64,000 nt of DNA, from NCBI GenBank assembly GCA_028752905.1, contig JAQNBH010000014.1:27290168-27354167 (forward strand), written 5' to 3'. The translations under genes and the position numbers were made by a program. Within the stretch, counting starts at the first letter, position 1. Each line of letters starts with the position of its first letter. Source of the DNA: Cladorhizidae sp. MBARI D1340-BT2. Taxonomy: Eukaryota; Porifera; Demospongiae; Poecilosclerida; Cladorhizidae. The notes beneath the pieces are model-generated. The model was given only the letters and a program-made list of their open reading frames with translations. It ran no database searches and had not been told where the DNA came from. Shown one piece after another: positions 23,801 to 35,741 of the stretch.

Positions 23801-25818
23801 CTCACAGGATGAGTTCGTGGTTGGGGCAGTAACTTATTTGTAATTGTTGACAGGGATGTGTCATAATCCAGCCGGCTACTCAATATGTCAAGTATTTGTT
23901 TTCTTTAAGGCATGCAGAATCCTTGATGCTATTTTCCATCTCATTTACAGATTTTTGTGAACTACATATCTGATGGTCTTCGTAAGGAATATGCGGACAA
24001 GGGCATAACAGTACAGGTTGGTATGGCAAAGTAATGAAAGGAACTATTATTATTACATCCTCTTCTGCTGCTTCAGAATGTCAAACCCTTATATGTAGCC
24101 ACGGCGATGAGTGGTATTCGAAGATCTAGCTTCTTTGTCCGTGATGCTGTTTCGTATGCCAACTCTGCCTTGACAACTATTGGCATACAGAACCACACCT
24201 ATGGCTGTTTTCCTCATGCTCTACAAGTACGTTTCAAATTGTGATGACACTTTACTATGTACCTGTGATTGGAGATAGCCCTAGTATACACTTACCACCT
24301 TAATTATGAACCCAGAAACTGATATCTGCTGAATGTCAGTTTTTTTCTCCTGGTAAACTGGCAAGTCATTATAAAAAATAGTCAGAAGGCTGTACTTCAG
24401 GAATCAGGATTGTGTGAGTATGGCGTATTAAAAACTGAACTGAGAACAGGCTCTTACTTGGCTGGGATAGGCTATGTAGCAAAGATAATCCATATTGATT
24501 TAAATATATGATTAGTAGAGACAAGTCAAAGCTTAGAGCATAACCTGTAAATACATAACCACTTAGGCTTACTAAAGTCATTTAAAAGTCAAGTGCACGT
24601 AACACAACTAACTACTACATGTTTTTTGTCCTCTTTGATACTACTCCCTTTTCCTGATCTTAGTTCTATGAAGCACATTAGGGATTTGTGGTCCATGTTG
24701 ATAGTGAATGCTTCCTAGGAGATACGCTTATGTTCCCGATGTATAATTAGCAATATTTGAATATTTCATGTTCTCTTGAAAGTACTTAGTTTCTTGCTGC
24801 AGCAGCTATAAACTGTGCAGCCCTCACTCAACGGTCAATAGCATTCATCTGTTGCATGAATTATTTTTGAAAAACAGGTGAAGCACCAATTAGTGAAATG
24901 CCCTTCACACCCATCTGTGCATTTGAATGTGATACTAGGTGGTTGTGCCTCTTTCCTTTTGCAATTATTTACTGTTCTTTCTAAATATCAATAACAACTC
25001 CTTTTTTTTTGTTAAAAGCACTAATGAAACAGAAAAATTATATATCTGCACTATAAAAGTATTGTGGCATGGTAGACATGTCTATACCTGATTGTGTGAT
25101 GGACATTTATGATCCCACAACAATTCCATGTTGCAATACCTTGATCTGCTCCTAGTTTTATCATTTGTGTGGTTATTCATTGTCTACTAATTCCTTTTTC
25201 TTTGAGATCAGAAATTTTATCCCTCATGAAGTCATTTTCAAGTGGTCTCACATGTCATCATTATGTATGCTTGTCCATTTTACTGATGCCAGTTGCTGTT
25301 GGGCTACCCACTACTTCTCATACATATGGTCAACTTATAAGTCCTGAAGAGTTTTATGATCACTTTGTTGACTTCTCCTCAGATGGATCCTCTCGGTCAT
25401 TCCGCTCACAGATTGAAATAAAGTGCATGATCATACTTACACATTGCTGACCCATTATTAGTGAACTCGCACAATGAAATCAAGGACAGACAGTCACACT
25501 ATTTCACTCTCATCAGTAAACTGAGTTAGAGATATTTGAGGGGTGAGATCTATATCTTAAGGATCTATTTTTCTCTTTTTCTCTTGTATTTTCTGCTGGA
25601 GCTGATGGCGGTGAGGATAGGGAGTGGGTGGGTTTTGGTTTGTCTTGCAATGGATTTGGTGTATAGATTTTAAATGTGTGTAAAATGTAAAACTAACTGT
25701 TTAGGGCTACCTGATGACGAAGTTACCTGTGAGCATTATGGATATAGTCATGAACAAGGCTGCGGATCAGATCAGAGCTGATGTCCTCGACAAGCAAGCT
25801 GGAGGGAAGAAAAACTGA
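14861..25818 (+). CDS. HSD17B12: Very-long-chain 3-oxoacyl-CoA reductase (HSD17B12/KAR family), complete copy B
   Basis: Eleven exons join in phase: 14861-14889, 15841-15986, 16295-16341, 16505-16580, 17438-17548, 21501-21559, 21628-21672, 23633-23749, 23951-24016, 24077-24226 and 25705-25818. They give 960 bp, 319 aa, against 312 aa for human HSD17B12. The N-terminal segment around residues 10-45 is hydrophobic and would anchor the protein in the ER membrane. It is followed by RKHGHWAVVTGASEGIG (cofactor site), NNVG, NISSA and the catalytic YCATK. The C-terminus is lysine-rich (GGKKN), close to but not a strict KKXX retrieval signal. The family reduces 3-ketoacyl-CoA with NADPH in fatty-acid elongation. 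Exon 1 is the least certain: its donor AG/GTGGGG gives the right phase and a natural start, but an in-frame alternative begins at 15,737 in a G-rich stretch. Intron 5 (about 4 kb) carries a 39-bp minisatellite. Confidence 0.87.
15090..15235. repeat. Short dispersed hairpin element in KAR intron 1
   Basis: Holds GATGAAGGCTAGAGCATCTA and an inverted flank (CCTCCATGATCAACTTAAAT against ATTAAGTTGATTATAGAGG). Related to 17,853-17,948. The right-arm counterpart is 57,375-57,510. Confidence 0.6.
15440..15505. repeat. Short dispersed hairpin element, second in KAR intron 1
   Basis: CGACATTTCGGCTAGATGAA is followed by GCTAGAGTATCTAGCTGAAA, forming an inverted pair. The counterpart is at 57,110-57,170. 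Confidence 0.6.
15700..15782 (+). repeat. G-rich tract upstream of KAR exon 2
   Basis: About 80 bases of almost only G with A and T spacers, containing several GGGG runs, 60 bp before the exon 2 acceptor. It could form G-quadruplexes in RNA or DNA. The tract is deleted along with exons 2-4 in the right arm. Confidence 0.75.
17853..17948. repeat. Near-perfect ~40-bp-arm hairpin in KAR intron 5
   Basis: The arm 17,853-17,894 pairs with 17,907-17,948 with about two mismatches and a 12-base loop. The arms contain GATGAAGGCTAGAGCATCTAG. The counterpart at 56,070-56,155 has diverged arms. Flanking CTCAATAATCA and TTGATTATTGAG extend the symmetry. Confidence 0.85.
19030..19412. repeat. 39-bp minisatellite in KAR intron 5, about 10 units
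   Basis: Unit built on GGACTAGTGGGATTGATGCC and ACTGGGCTCACCGATGCCT. Because 39 is divisible by three it stays open in several frames, giving repeats such as PLGSPMPGLVGLM or SPVASIPLVQASV. I regard these as non-coding: it is intronic, and the frames read on both strands. Confidence 0.9.
21790..22180. repeat. Intronic minisatellite, ~60-75-bp unit, copy B
   Basis: Same intronic array as at 1,340, with about six units (cores near 21,800, 21,862, 21,932, 22,006, 22,080 and 22,140). The extra units make copy B the longest of the three. Confidence 0.75.
22744..23060 (-). other. Unidentified antisense exon pair inside KAR intron 7, copy B
   Basis: Minus-strand counterpart of 50,765-51,074. The 58-bp second block (22,744-22,801) keeps the TTTTCAG acceptor, and the first block ends at a GT donor near 22,917. 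The upstream boundary of the first block is not defined. Product unknown. Confidence 0.35.
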
Positions 25819-26509
25819 ACTAAGTAGAAGTGTTGCCATGCTTTTCTCCCCTTAGTTTTTGTGTAGTTTTGTTGTTACATACATCTATATTGCTATCCAG
25901 CATAAATGCTCCCAACAATACTTTTTGTCTTTGAGTCCAACTCATTTTCTTCATTCACATCGACTTGGAAAATCAGTTGTTGTTGTTATTCTTTTCCTTT
26001 GGGTCCAACCCAATAACTGTGTGGCTAACAAATCCAGGAATTTCTTCAGGTAGGTTTTTGTATTTGACTAGGAGTCTAGGATGGAAGCAAACAAAGACAG
26101 TTGCTGATTGGGCCTCAGTGTGTCTAGAGAGATAAGATTTAGTAGGCCACAACCTTGCAATTTGCTTCGCTAAGAAGACGGATTATGTAGGACTATTTTG
26201 TATTCAAGAAAAACACTGAGAAGATGTGTTATGAATGGCTAAAGTTAGAAAAATGTTCACAAAAATACAGGCTACAAACTAGGGTGCCACACCAACTTCA
26301 CTTAATGAAAAGTCACTATATTTTTGGCAAGAATTTCACGCAGAGGGGGAAGGGGATTGCATGCACACCCAAGAATTGTGCACATTACAAGACCGAATAT
26401 TCATGTTGGTAACAAAGTGCACAACACAACGTGAGAAGTGTTTGAAGCATCAGAGTTACAGAGATATATAATGTGGATCAGTTGGTTCACTTCTTACCTG
26501 ACCACAAAG

Positions 26510-27091
26510 AGATACGTACCTGTCAATCACACCCTCCTCATCCCCTCTCAAACTGAGCCCAGAACTCCTCCCCCCACAGACAGAAGAGCTCCACACTCTG
26601 CTCCTCCAGCACCACCATCTGGGTGGCACGTCTGAAAATGCAGATGGCCTTTCTCGACAGGTTTGGTCGATGGAAGAACCTGGCAAGTATGCTCCAGTTT
26701 CATAGCAGGAGGGTGAGGGGGGCGGTGGGGGGGGTGGGGGGAGTATTGAGGAACCCCAACTATAGTGGACCCTCACAACTCAAGATAATATGGATTCTGA
26801 GTAATTATGGATGCACACACTAAGTGCTAATGACATCAGATTTACCACCTACTTTAGAGTGGGTAGACCATAGTTAGATTACACACACCAAGTGCCTAAT
26901 AACACCAGATTTACCTCAAGTACTTATTATACATTTGACCATATTATAAGGTCCTGAATGGGATTCTGGCTGGCAGCCTATTTAAGAAAGCGAGCCAAAG
27001 GGCCAGTCAAGTTGTGAGTCTTCATTATATTCCTCTCCTATTTTCCCTGAGAACACCCATCTCACCCCGCACCATTCCCTGATCCCTAACA
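26510..27091 (+). mobile_element. LTR-retrotransposon 3' remnant, copy B
   Basis: Same relic as at 5,940-6,512. The LTR-like part is 26,744-27,091 (348 bp), preceded by an interrupted G run. The RNase H tail reads ENADGLSRQVW. Confidence 0.65.
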
Positions 27092-27617
27092 TATAACCAC
27101 AACAATGTTAGTAATTACAATGGTCTTCTCAATAATCAACTTGAATTTGTACTCACTCGACCTTTTGACTAGCCTTCATCATGAATAATGAGATACTATG
27201 ACTTGTGTGAGCCTGTTAATAATAATGTTAACAATAACTAATCAGACTAAGGTCACAGTCATGTCAATTCAAAACCTTTAGACCATTATGTACGACTACA
27301 CGTCTGTTCATGCATGTGTGAAAGGTGCAGCTTATGTCATCAAAATCTCACTCCAACAACCAAGTATATAGCTAAGCACGAGTGAAATGACTTGCTAGGT
27401 AAACTGCCAAGTGAGTTTAAGAGAGAAGTGGAATATAATTGGGGAAGGTACTACACAGTCATCAGAAGAGAGATATGCCATGAAAAAGGTTGAGAAATAA
27501 AATGCTTGACAAACAACATGAAATATATCCAAGAATGAAAATTTAACTTTAGTTCTGGTCATGGTCATCTTGGCAATGCTCTCTAAGATATCCTCACTAC
27601 CAGAAAGCTTCCAATAT

Positions 27618-29847
27618 CATAGGCATAGGAATAAGGTGGGGCACAGGGGCACGTGCCCTCCCCCCAAAAAACAACAACAAAGCTATACAAAGGTTCTTGC
27701 ATTTATTGATCGCTAGCTTAGATAGAGACTACTTCTGGACAAACAATATCAAGTACACGGACAAAATTTAAAAAAAGGACTGTGTGTGTGTGTTGATTGT
27801 CAGAGTGACAAACCACAGCTTACACAGTACAGCTTGATCTTTGGAACTCGGGCTAGAATAGGTAAAGATGAGAATATGTCACTAGCCTGCTGCTACAGTG
27901 CAATAAGCTAGTCAGAATGGAAAATGATATTAATACACCTCCTTTGAAGAAGTATAAGCAGTCTACTCTTAAATTTCATCCTTCAGCACCTAGTGATCAA
28001 GGACAGGCTCCCAACCTGATGTTGAAGCTGCTCCTTTGGAGGAAGCATCTTCTGACTCACTTGGTGACCAAGTCATTCTGAAACCTGTGAAGTATGGGCA
28101 ATTCCATTTCAGCCCCAAGATGCCAGTTCAATGGAAAATTCACGTAAGCAGCAGGGAGTGAAAAGGCGTAGTTTTTCTCCAAGGTGGTATGAATCTTTCC
28201 GCTGGCTTAGCTTATGAGAAATCGAGCTTTCTGTGCCTACTGCAGGTATACTGCCATATTAATCATTATCAAAAAAAGGTGAAGATGTATTTGTCTTGAC
28301 TGGCTTTGATAATTGGAAGAGAGCTCAGGAAAAATTCCATCAGCATGCCTCATCGAATGTACACAGGGAGTCTATTTTCAAGTTTGAATGTTTAAACCAT
28401 GATAGCATTAAGGCACCTCTTAACAAGCAGATTTCAACACTGATCAAAAGGTACATCGAAGTAACCTTCATGTACAGTTATCTTCTTTGAGATACCTTCT
28501 GCGACAAGGTTTAGCTCTTCATATATAGTCATGATTAAATGGAAGGTAACCTCTTATCAGCTTTTAAAATTAAATTAATAAATAATTATGTCCCTGATTT
28601 GAATTGAACGTGTGGTTAAGGCGGTGCTATGGGTCAGATTTAAATTTTCATTTTTTTATATTTTTTTAATTTGTATTTACAGAAGATTTGGATGCTCTAT
28701 TCTGGACTTACATTTTGTAGCTCTGTCTTTACTCCACCAATTGAATGGTTAAAAAAAAAAAATCATTGCCTCTTTTGTGAAGCTTAGGCTTGGTGTAGCT
28801 GTAGAAAGCCCCTTTGTCCAACAAGCTGGACAGTCCGTACAGCAGCCTTTAATTCAGTTCTTGCTCATTATGCAGTCCTCTATGAAGCATTGCTAGAAAT
28901 CAATTATACTACCCACGATAAGTACGGAAGAAAAGCTGGATTGTTTCTAGCACAAATGGAAAAGTTTAAGCACTTACTTTGGCCTAAAGTTAGCTCACCT
29001 CATTTTTTCTGGATCAGAGTGGCTCTCTCTTGGGAAAATACTACAGTTGAAGAAGCTCTAGGTAGTGCTAAGCTACCTTGAACGACTTAGATTTGGTACT
29101 CCTTTGATGATTTTTACAAAGGGGTGTTAGAATCTTGGAATTGACATCACACTACCTACATTGCCCAGATATAGAAGAACACCCAGGCGAATATGGAATT
29201 GCAGAAAATTATGCTTTTGATAGTCCACAGTATTATTTCAGAAGGCAATATTTCGAAGTTCTTGATGTAATGACTACAGAACTGAAACATCACTTTGACC
29301 AAAAATGTGGCATGCCCATGCCTGTTGCAGCCATGATTGAAAAAGCTCTGTTGAATGCTACCAATGGTGATACAGTTAAACTATCCAAGTGTACAAGAAT
29401 GATTTTGTTCTGGATAGACTACAGACTCAACTCAATATGCTGCCAGATTTGATTAGAACCAGAAATACAACTAGTAGGTGTACCAATTATGGAAGTGACC
29501 AATGTGAGATCAATTACTGAAGTGCTTAGTGAAGTTCACATGTGGCCAAGAACTGTTTTCACAAATTTCACGGCTACTTAAACTTTTTTTCACAATTCCA
29601 ATTACAAACATCTACAGCGGAAAGATCTTTTTCTGCACTCAAAAGACTAAAGACGCTTATGGGCTACAATTAATATAACTTAGGATTGAACTGATAATGT
29701 GAATTTAGTTATCAATGTGAATGACAGATGAATTAAATATTTGGACAGTAATAATTACTTCATTATTGCTCTTTAAAATCATCATTTATTATTGTATATA
29801 CATAAATCTAGTGCCCCACCAATCAAAATTTGCTTCCTACGTCTCTG
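27618..29847 (+). mobile_element. Dead hAT-1, copy B
   Basis: Same element as at 7,048, with flanking AATAT at 27,613-27,617 and 29,848-29,852. The C run near the left end is collapsed to a few bases. The dimerisation region at about 29,615-29,660 reads TTAERSFSALKRLK. The central open stretch 29,135-29,452 is a piece of the transposase, interrupted on both sides. Confidence 0.78.
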
Positions 29848-30575
29848 AATATTCAAACTCGGACAGATCCCAGCTCAGTGTTCCTGTTATGTAAATGACC
29901 AACCCATTTTGTCCAATCGGTAAGAGATTTGGTGTCTGGGAAGAGCATGTGTTTCTCTGACAAAACGTATCTCACACTTCAGATTTCTTGCTCTTTTTTC
30001 TTTTTGCCAACATTTCAATCAGTATGTTTCGGGCAATAAGAAAAAAGAAAGTTTGTTGAAAGAGACATATACTGAAGAGTGAGTATACTACGTACACTGT
30101 AAAAAATAAAAATGATTAAAAAAATTAACATAGAGTATCTAATACCAAATGTTATCACTTATTTAATAATGGTTATTTGTTAAGTATTTTATGCAGGTCA
30201 AGGTCAGTTTTTAATTGGAAAATTAATTATCCTTCTTGTAGGTACTTAATTAAAAGCAAAGCCTTGAATGTCGGCTGTTAGAGAAGAGTATATTATGTTG
30301 ATTCAATTGTGCCCTGAGAAAAGAAGCATGTCTTTAGTAAAGTTATCTTACACAGGATTAAAAATACAAATAGGAAAATAAATACACTAGACAGCAAATT
30401 TCCTGCTCTATGATGATCATTAACATCTACTATTAATCCCCCTACCCAGGAGCAGACGTCACAGCCTCTGGTATACCAGATGTCTATAATTCTAGTTTTA
30501 TGCCTGTGTTATTAACACCTGAAACACTCTGAGCGTTCTTTGATTTTGGCTAGTAAGGTCACGTCTCCTTCATGC
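29848..30575 (+). repeat. Long inverted repeat around TPMT, left arm, copy B
   Basis: Copy B equivalent of 9,279-10,010, lying directly downstream of TPMT (minus strand). Confidence 0.72.
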
Positions 30576-30974
30576 ATGATTGAGATATATTTGCTCCAAA
30601 TGCTGACAGATGCAACTGAAGGCTTGTGTCTTTTGACATCCTTGCCCAAGGCAGAACTTTACTAGATAGCACTGGAAATGTTTTCCTTATTTCCCCATTT
30701 TTTTGTAGTATAACCATTACCTTCTTCCGATCCATTTTTCATGATCTAATTTATCCTGGGCTATGGATAAGCTTTGGTCATGTACTGCAGCTTAGGAGAA
30801 ATAAGGTAGGGGGCCCACATGGGTGACATTGAAATGTACATAACAACACCCTTTCTATGATGCAAAAATTGAGATTTTATGGCATACGTACTATGGACAC
30901 AACTCATTCACTCTCCTTCTACACAATAATTATAGCTACGTACAGTAACATATGTTAGTATTATTTGAACAGTT

Positions 30975-31709
30975 CTAGTTCTTCACCATACACAAAATCT
31001 TCCATGACATTCGACTGAACTCGAGCACTGGGAACATGCTTTCAGACCCCAGATGGAAGACCTTAGCAGTAGCCTTTGCATCCAGTTCCTTCACCAGTGT
31101 GATGGTCTTGAAGTAATCTTTAAACAGAGAATTCACTTCTTCCTCAGTTACAGCAAATGGAATACTTGGATGTTCAGAATGGTCATAATCAAAGATAGAC
31201 AAAAGAGCTCTTCCTCCTGGCTTTGTCAAGGTGTTAATGATGGCAGCATATGAGGACCTCCCAGGAGCAAAGCTTCCAATAGAGCCATGATCCTGGATGC
31301 AGTCAAAGGGTCCAATGCCAGCATGATCTTTAAAACTGAAGAAGTCACCACAATATATAGTGATGGGTTTCTCTTTGGCTCTAAACATTGGAATTTCTTT
31401 TCCATTTAAGTTGAAAGGGAGTTCTTGGTAGGCTAACTCATTATCTTCAAAGAATGCCACTACTGCTATCTTGGACCATTCTATTCCAACAATGGTATGA
31501 CCTTGCTCAGCTAACTGGAGCATCACCTTGCTTCTTCCACAAAGAGGCACCAAAATGTTCTGATTAGCTTTACCTTGTATGAGCTTGTCCGTTAGCTCCA
31601 TCATTATGTCATCAGCAGCTTCTCGAGTCCAAATATCTTTCTTACCATGGTATAAAGTATCCCATAGTTGTTGATTTGGTTCTTTGTTTGTCCCATCTTT
31701 TGACGTCAT
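30975..31709 (-). CDS. TPMT: Thiopurine S-methyltransferase, intact intronless copy B
   Basis: 244 aa from ATG to stop with no intron. The family transfers methyl from S-adenosylmethionine to thiols such as thiopurines, in the cytosol. Seen here: the N-terminal WDTLYHGKKDIW segment, ILVPLCGRS (SAM-binding loop 1, about residues 52-60), GHTIVGIEWS, FFEDNELAY, IYCGDFFSF, FDCIQDHGSIGSFAPGRSSYA and SIFDYDHSEHPSIPF, in the order usual for TPMT, and a length close to vertebrate TPMT (245 aa). Vertebrate TPMT has many introns, so a single exon suggests a retrocopy or ancient transfer; no poly-A tail is visible. The gene lies between long inverted repeats. A TATAAA lies about 25-30 bp upstream of the ATG. 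Confidence 0.92.
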   Translation of the reverse strand: MTSKDGTNKEPNQQLWDTLYHGKKDIWTREAADDIMMELTDKLIQGKANQNILVPLCGRSKVMLQLAEQGHTIVGIEWSKIAVVAFFEDNELAYQELPFNLNGKEIPMFRAKEKPITIYCGDFFSFKDHAGIGPFDCIQDHGSIGSFAPGRSSYAAIINTLTKPGGRALLSIFDYDHSEHPSIPFAVTEEEVNSLFKDYFKTITLVKELDAKATAKVFHLGSESMFPVLEFSRMSWKILCMVKN

Positions 31710-31733
31710 AATGTCGCCGTACTCCAGTAATGG

Positions 31734-31739
31734 TTTATA
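31734..31739 (-). promoter_or_regulatory. Candidate TATA box for TPMT copy B
   Basis: TATAAA on the minus strand, 24 bp upstream of the ATG. Confidence 0.3.
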
Positions 31740-32434
31740 TCTTGCTGCAGCTTCTACGACGATTTGAAAGTATAACTATTGTTGCCTTGCGGGATACTAA
31801 TATACGCTCGTAATTAGCACGTCCTCGCTCAGTAGCCCTAGAAGTTTTCGGCTGTTGACTTGTCATAAAATAGCTGTTGTATATAATTATAATTATAATT
31901 TCTCAAGGCAGTCAAAGCTCCGTAAAAATAACACTGTAATTCTAGCCTAAACTATGGTTACTAGAAACTAGTTTTCACCTGTAGCCTAGTAGTACAGCCG
32001 TGGTCTGTGGCTATAACTTTCTCATTACACACTAGCGCTCTATTGAAACAAGAGGGAAGGTACAAAATAAAACTCTGGTTACTACTTGGGAGCTCCATAG
32101 GTTCTGTAAACTTCACTTGATATATAGCTTAAAAGATAGCTCTCATTGTGCATTTTAGTTGTTGCATTGATTACCATGCCAGAGTTAGACGCCGTCAAAT
32201 TTGAGAACCTCAAAAGCTGCATGCCTGAATTCTCTGCACTTCTGGCTCCTTTAGACATTATTATCAATGGCAAGAGCAAGCCCTACTCTACAGAATAGAT
32301 GTTTCCATACACACAAAAATGGCGTAAACCGAGATATGGTAGGGCACAGAAATCTTTGGACTACTCACGCCTACTTTTGTATTAACCACACCTACTTAAT
32401 TATGCACATTTTTATTTGACTGTCATTTGATACC

Positions 32435-33548
32435 ATTATTTATGATACTTTCCACCCTAGTTAATTCATTAGAATCAAAAGAAAGAACTGCTAAATCAGC
32501 AAGTTGATGTTCTGTCATGTTTGACCTCAAGTACATTTTAATCTGCTTGAGTGCAGAGAAGGTTCTTTCACATGCTGTGCTAATACATATTGTCATTGCA
32601 ATGAGGGTAGAGAAAGCTGCCTTTAGAAATAGAACTTCTCGAGAGAAAAAACCTCCTAGAATTTTGTCATTTTAATGTGCACCAAAGTACGAAGTGCTAG
32701 AGTGGACTCCATGCAGAGGCTACAAGAGAAGAGGATCCAAAAAAGAGGACACATAGATCGCACGAGATAATGTTTTTGGGTTGTTCACTTCTGCATGATC
32801 AGAAAGAAGTAGAGATTATTTTGTACTCCATTCTTATTGAAAGAATTGCCAGTGATCCAGTAGTAATAGCAGTGAGCGTAAATGTTGAGGAAGCTGTCTG
32901 GGTAGGTAGGTGAGGATTGACTGGTTAACACTTGTCACTTTTTCAGCATAGCTGAAGCTTGTCCCACTCAGCATCCATATGGAACTATTTAAGAGTTGAC
33001 ACAGTAGCAGACTCTAGATTTGCTGCTTTAGCAACATTAAACTTGGGTATATACTTTGTTTGTCAGGGAACTGACTACCTGACGTGATCACAAGTACAAG
33101 AGAAGCACCATTGCCTTATTTGGATCTTGTAAAGTAGTAAGAGATCCGATGATTATATGCACACATGAACAAAGTATTAATGATAAACATACAATCAATC
33201 AATACCAATCACCAGCACATTCACAACACAACCACAACTTTAAGGCACAAACACACAAACATATCCACTAAAGCATTCATAACACAATCATAAACTATCC
33301 TGCTGCACACAAACACACAAACATGTCCCCACAAGCCAATCATGTACCCACAAGCCAATCAACAACATATTATAATATCACCAAAAGTTTTAGCAAGTGA
33401 CTGAATGTGGCAAATGTAAGCCATACCCACAGATAATCAGTGGCTAACACTTTCCAGCTACATAGTATAGCGTGCGAAAAGTGGGCGATGCTAAGCTGGA
33501 TACTTTTCTCACCCCCCCCCCCCCAACCAAAAATCCTGTATGAAACCC
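32435..33548 (-). mobile_element. hAT-2 remnant, copy B
   Basis: Copy of 11,860-12,983, with the C run shortened to about 12 bases. The dimerisation peptide is the same apart from single changes. Confidence 0.68.
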
Positions 33549-34044
33549 TGTCTATTTATTTAGGTCTTGTGCTGTTCTCTGCTAGCCTTGCATCTTGTTA
33601 TCTGTAGCCCTGTCTGTGGGCTGTGCGTCCATGACAACTGCTGCCAACTGAAACCTCACATTCATCGATAAATCATGAATTAAACTCTGATAGCCTTGCA
33701 GTTAGCAAGACCTCATTTGCCTAGTTAAATCCAGCTACAATCTCAGTGTGTCCTCCATTGGATGGAATCCTGAATTGTTGTAAAATGTGACTGTTCAGTG
33801 TAGCTATGTAACACATTGCCACACAATCTGACCTTTGTTCAAAATCTCTATCCGTAATTGATTACTACAATGAATATATATTATTCATGGAGTATATATT
33901 ATATTATTCATGAAATGGTGGCCTGTATTTTAATCATCATGTGGTTATTATATATATATTACACAGACAGGGGATGAATGACTGGAATGGTGCCTAGAAG
34001 TTGCTATTTCCACTGCTCTATGTGCAGCCCAGGAGGCGTGAAGG

Positions 34045-34771
34045 AGACATGACCTTGTTTGCCAAGTTGAAAGTAACACCCAGAATGTTTCAGTGTTTAT
34101 TCACAATCATCAAGCTAGAATTTAGTATAAAATAGACATCTGATATTCTATCATCATAAAGCAGGAAATTCGCTGTCCAGTGTATTTATTTTGTTTGGTT
34201 TTCTTATTTATATTTTTTAATCCTGTGCAAGATAACTTTACTAAAGACATGCTTCTTTTCTCAGGGCACAGTTGAATCAACATATTATGTATATACTCTT
34301 CTCTAACAGCCGACATTCAAGGCTTTGCTCTTAATTAATAAAGGATTAATCAATTTTCCAAATAAAAAACTGAACTTGACCATTATTAAAGGATTAATTC
34401 CTTTTTCCAAATAAAAAATTGAACTTCACAGTCATAGATTTTTTTAACAAAGAACCATTATTAAATAAGTGATAATCAATCATTATGGTTCTATGGTTAT
34501 TACAGTACCCTATGTTAAAATTATATTATTTTTACTTTTACAGTGTACGTATACTCACTCTCCAGTATATATCTCTTTCAACAAACTTATTGCTAATGTT
34601 CCCCTTATGGAGACCGAAACATACTGATTGAAATATTGGCAAAAAGAAAAAAAGGGCAAGAAATCTGAAGTGTGAGATATATTTTTTACATCGGAGAAAC
34701 ATACATGCTCGTTCCAGACACCGAATCTCTAGCCGATTGGACAACAAATTCCCAGTAGCATAATGGGTTGG
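34045..34771 (-). repeat. Long inverted repeat around TPMT, right arm, copy B
   Basis: Copy B equivalent of 13,465-14,381. Its outer end was split by the LTR retrotransposon and resumes at 38,633-38,671. Confidence 0.72.
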
Positions 34772-35154
34772 TGTTAGACCTTGTCCTACTAATTTGCTTA
34801 TCCTACCCTTCTCCTGGTCCTAAACCTAGGTACATTGGCAGAGATAAGTTAAAATTATGATTATAGAACTGGTACAGAGAATCAAAAACAACTGTTACAG
34901 AGAATCAAAAACAACTGTTACAGAACTGAGCTAACTCGACTGACGATCCCAGAGCGGGCTGCCTTTAAATAGGCTGGCCACACTCCAATGGGCATTTCCG
35001 TATAAGGTATTAGTATAAGTCATGGGTGCGTGTGGTATAATAATTATAGTTATTTTAGTGCAAACGAGTGTCTGGTAAGTTCAATCGTGGCTTTCACCTT
35101 GTCCCATGGTTGTGGTCCCGGCTGTGGTCACGGCTGTTAGGCTGGGGCCTAACA
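34772..35154 (-). repeat. 3' LTR of the Gypsy-type element
   Basis: 383 bp. The RNase H reading frame runs about 74 bp into it before its stop at 35,081. Confidence 0.92.
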
Positions 35155-35741
35155 TCTCCCCCTCCTTGTGGGGTCGAAAGCTGTCCTCTGGTGGGTCTTG
35201 GTCCCAGGCTTGTCGGGAGAGACCATCAGCATTGGCATTGTCCTTGCCTGGCCGATATGTCACCGTGAAATCAAAATCCTGGAGCGCTAGGGCCCATCTG
35301 GTCAGTCGCCCATTTGTACCTTTCATAGAATTCAGATACTTAAGTGCTCGATGGTCGGTTTGTATGCAAAAGTGTCTGCCGAGGAGGTAGGATTCGAAAT
35401 GTTTGAGCGCTAGGACTATTGCAAGGCATTCTTTTTCCGTAGTGGAATATCTTGTTTCTCGATCCAACATTTTCTTCGAATAATAGGCGATGGGCCGGTC
35501 ACCATCTTTGCCATCTGGTTGGCTGAGCACTGCTCCAATGCCTCGATCAGACGCATCTGTCTGTAGCAAGAAATCAAGATTATAGTTGGGTGTGACTAGG
35601 ATAGGCTGTTTCGCTAGTGCCTGCTTTAGCTGTGTAAATGCTTCTTCACAATAACCTGTCCATTGCACTTTATTAGGTGCTAATGTGCGTGTTAGGTCAG
35701 ATAAAGGTGCTGATAATGAGCCAAACTGTGGTATGAACCTT
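35081..35741 (-). pseudogene. Retrotransposon RT tail and RNase H fragment
   Basis: Open from the deletion joint at 35,741. It starts at the end of RT (RFIPQFGSLSAPLSDL), followed by ILVTPNYNLDFLLQTDASD, where RNase H begins with its first aspartate, then TTEKECLAIV, TDHRALKYL and NADGLSRQAW. The RT palm with its catalytic YxDD is missing. It is one frame off the upstream polyprotein and has no proper start codon. Confidence 0.85.
35155..35168 (-). other. Polypurine tract of the Gypsy-type element
   Basis: AAGGAGGGGGAGA lies directly against the 3' LTR on the coding strand, as expected for the plus-strand primer. Confidence 0.75.

Larger units (their letters stand above)
12397..34771 (+). 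repeat. Left arm of a ~22-kb imperfect palindrome
   Basis: Read in reverse complement, this stretch matches 38,825-60,985 end to end. Landmarks pair as follows: exon 1 of KAR at 14,861 with 57,742; the 39-bp minisatellite at 19,030 with 54,970; KAR exon 6 at 21,501 with 52,111; TPMT at 30,975 with 42,962. The outer end is at about 12,397, where the right arm meets a hAT terminus. Confidence 0.92.
20275..34771 (+). repeat. Tandem segmental duplication, copy B
   Basis: Direct repeat of 1-14,381. Its last matching bases are split by the LTR retrotransposon at 34,772-38,632 and resume at 38,633-38,671. This copy holds the 3' part of the only complete KAR gene and an intact TPMT gene on the minus strand. 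Confidence 0.93.
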
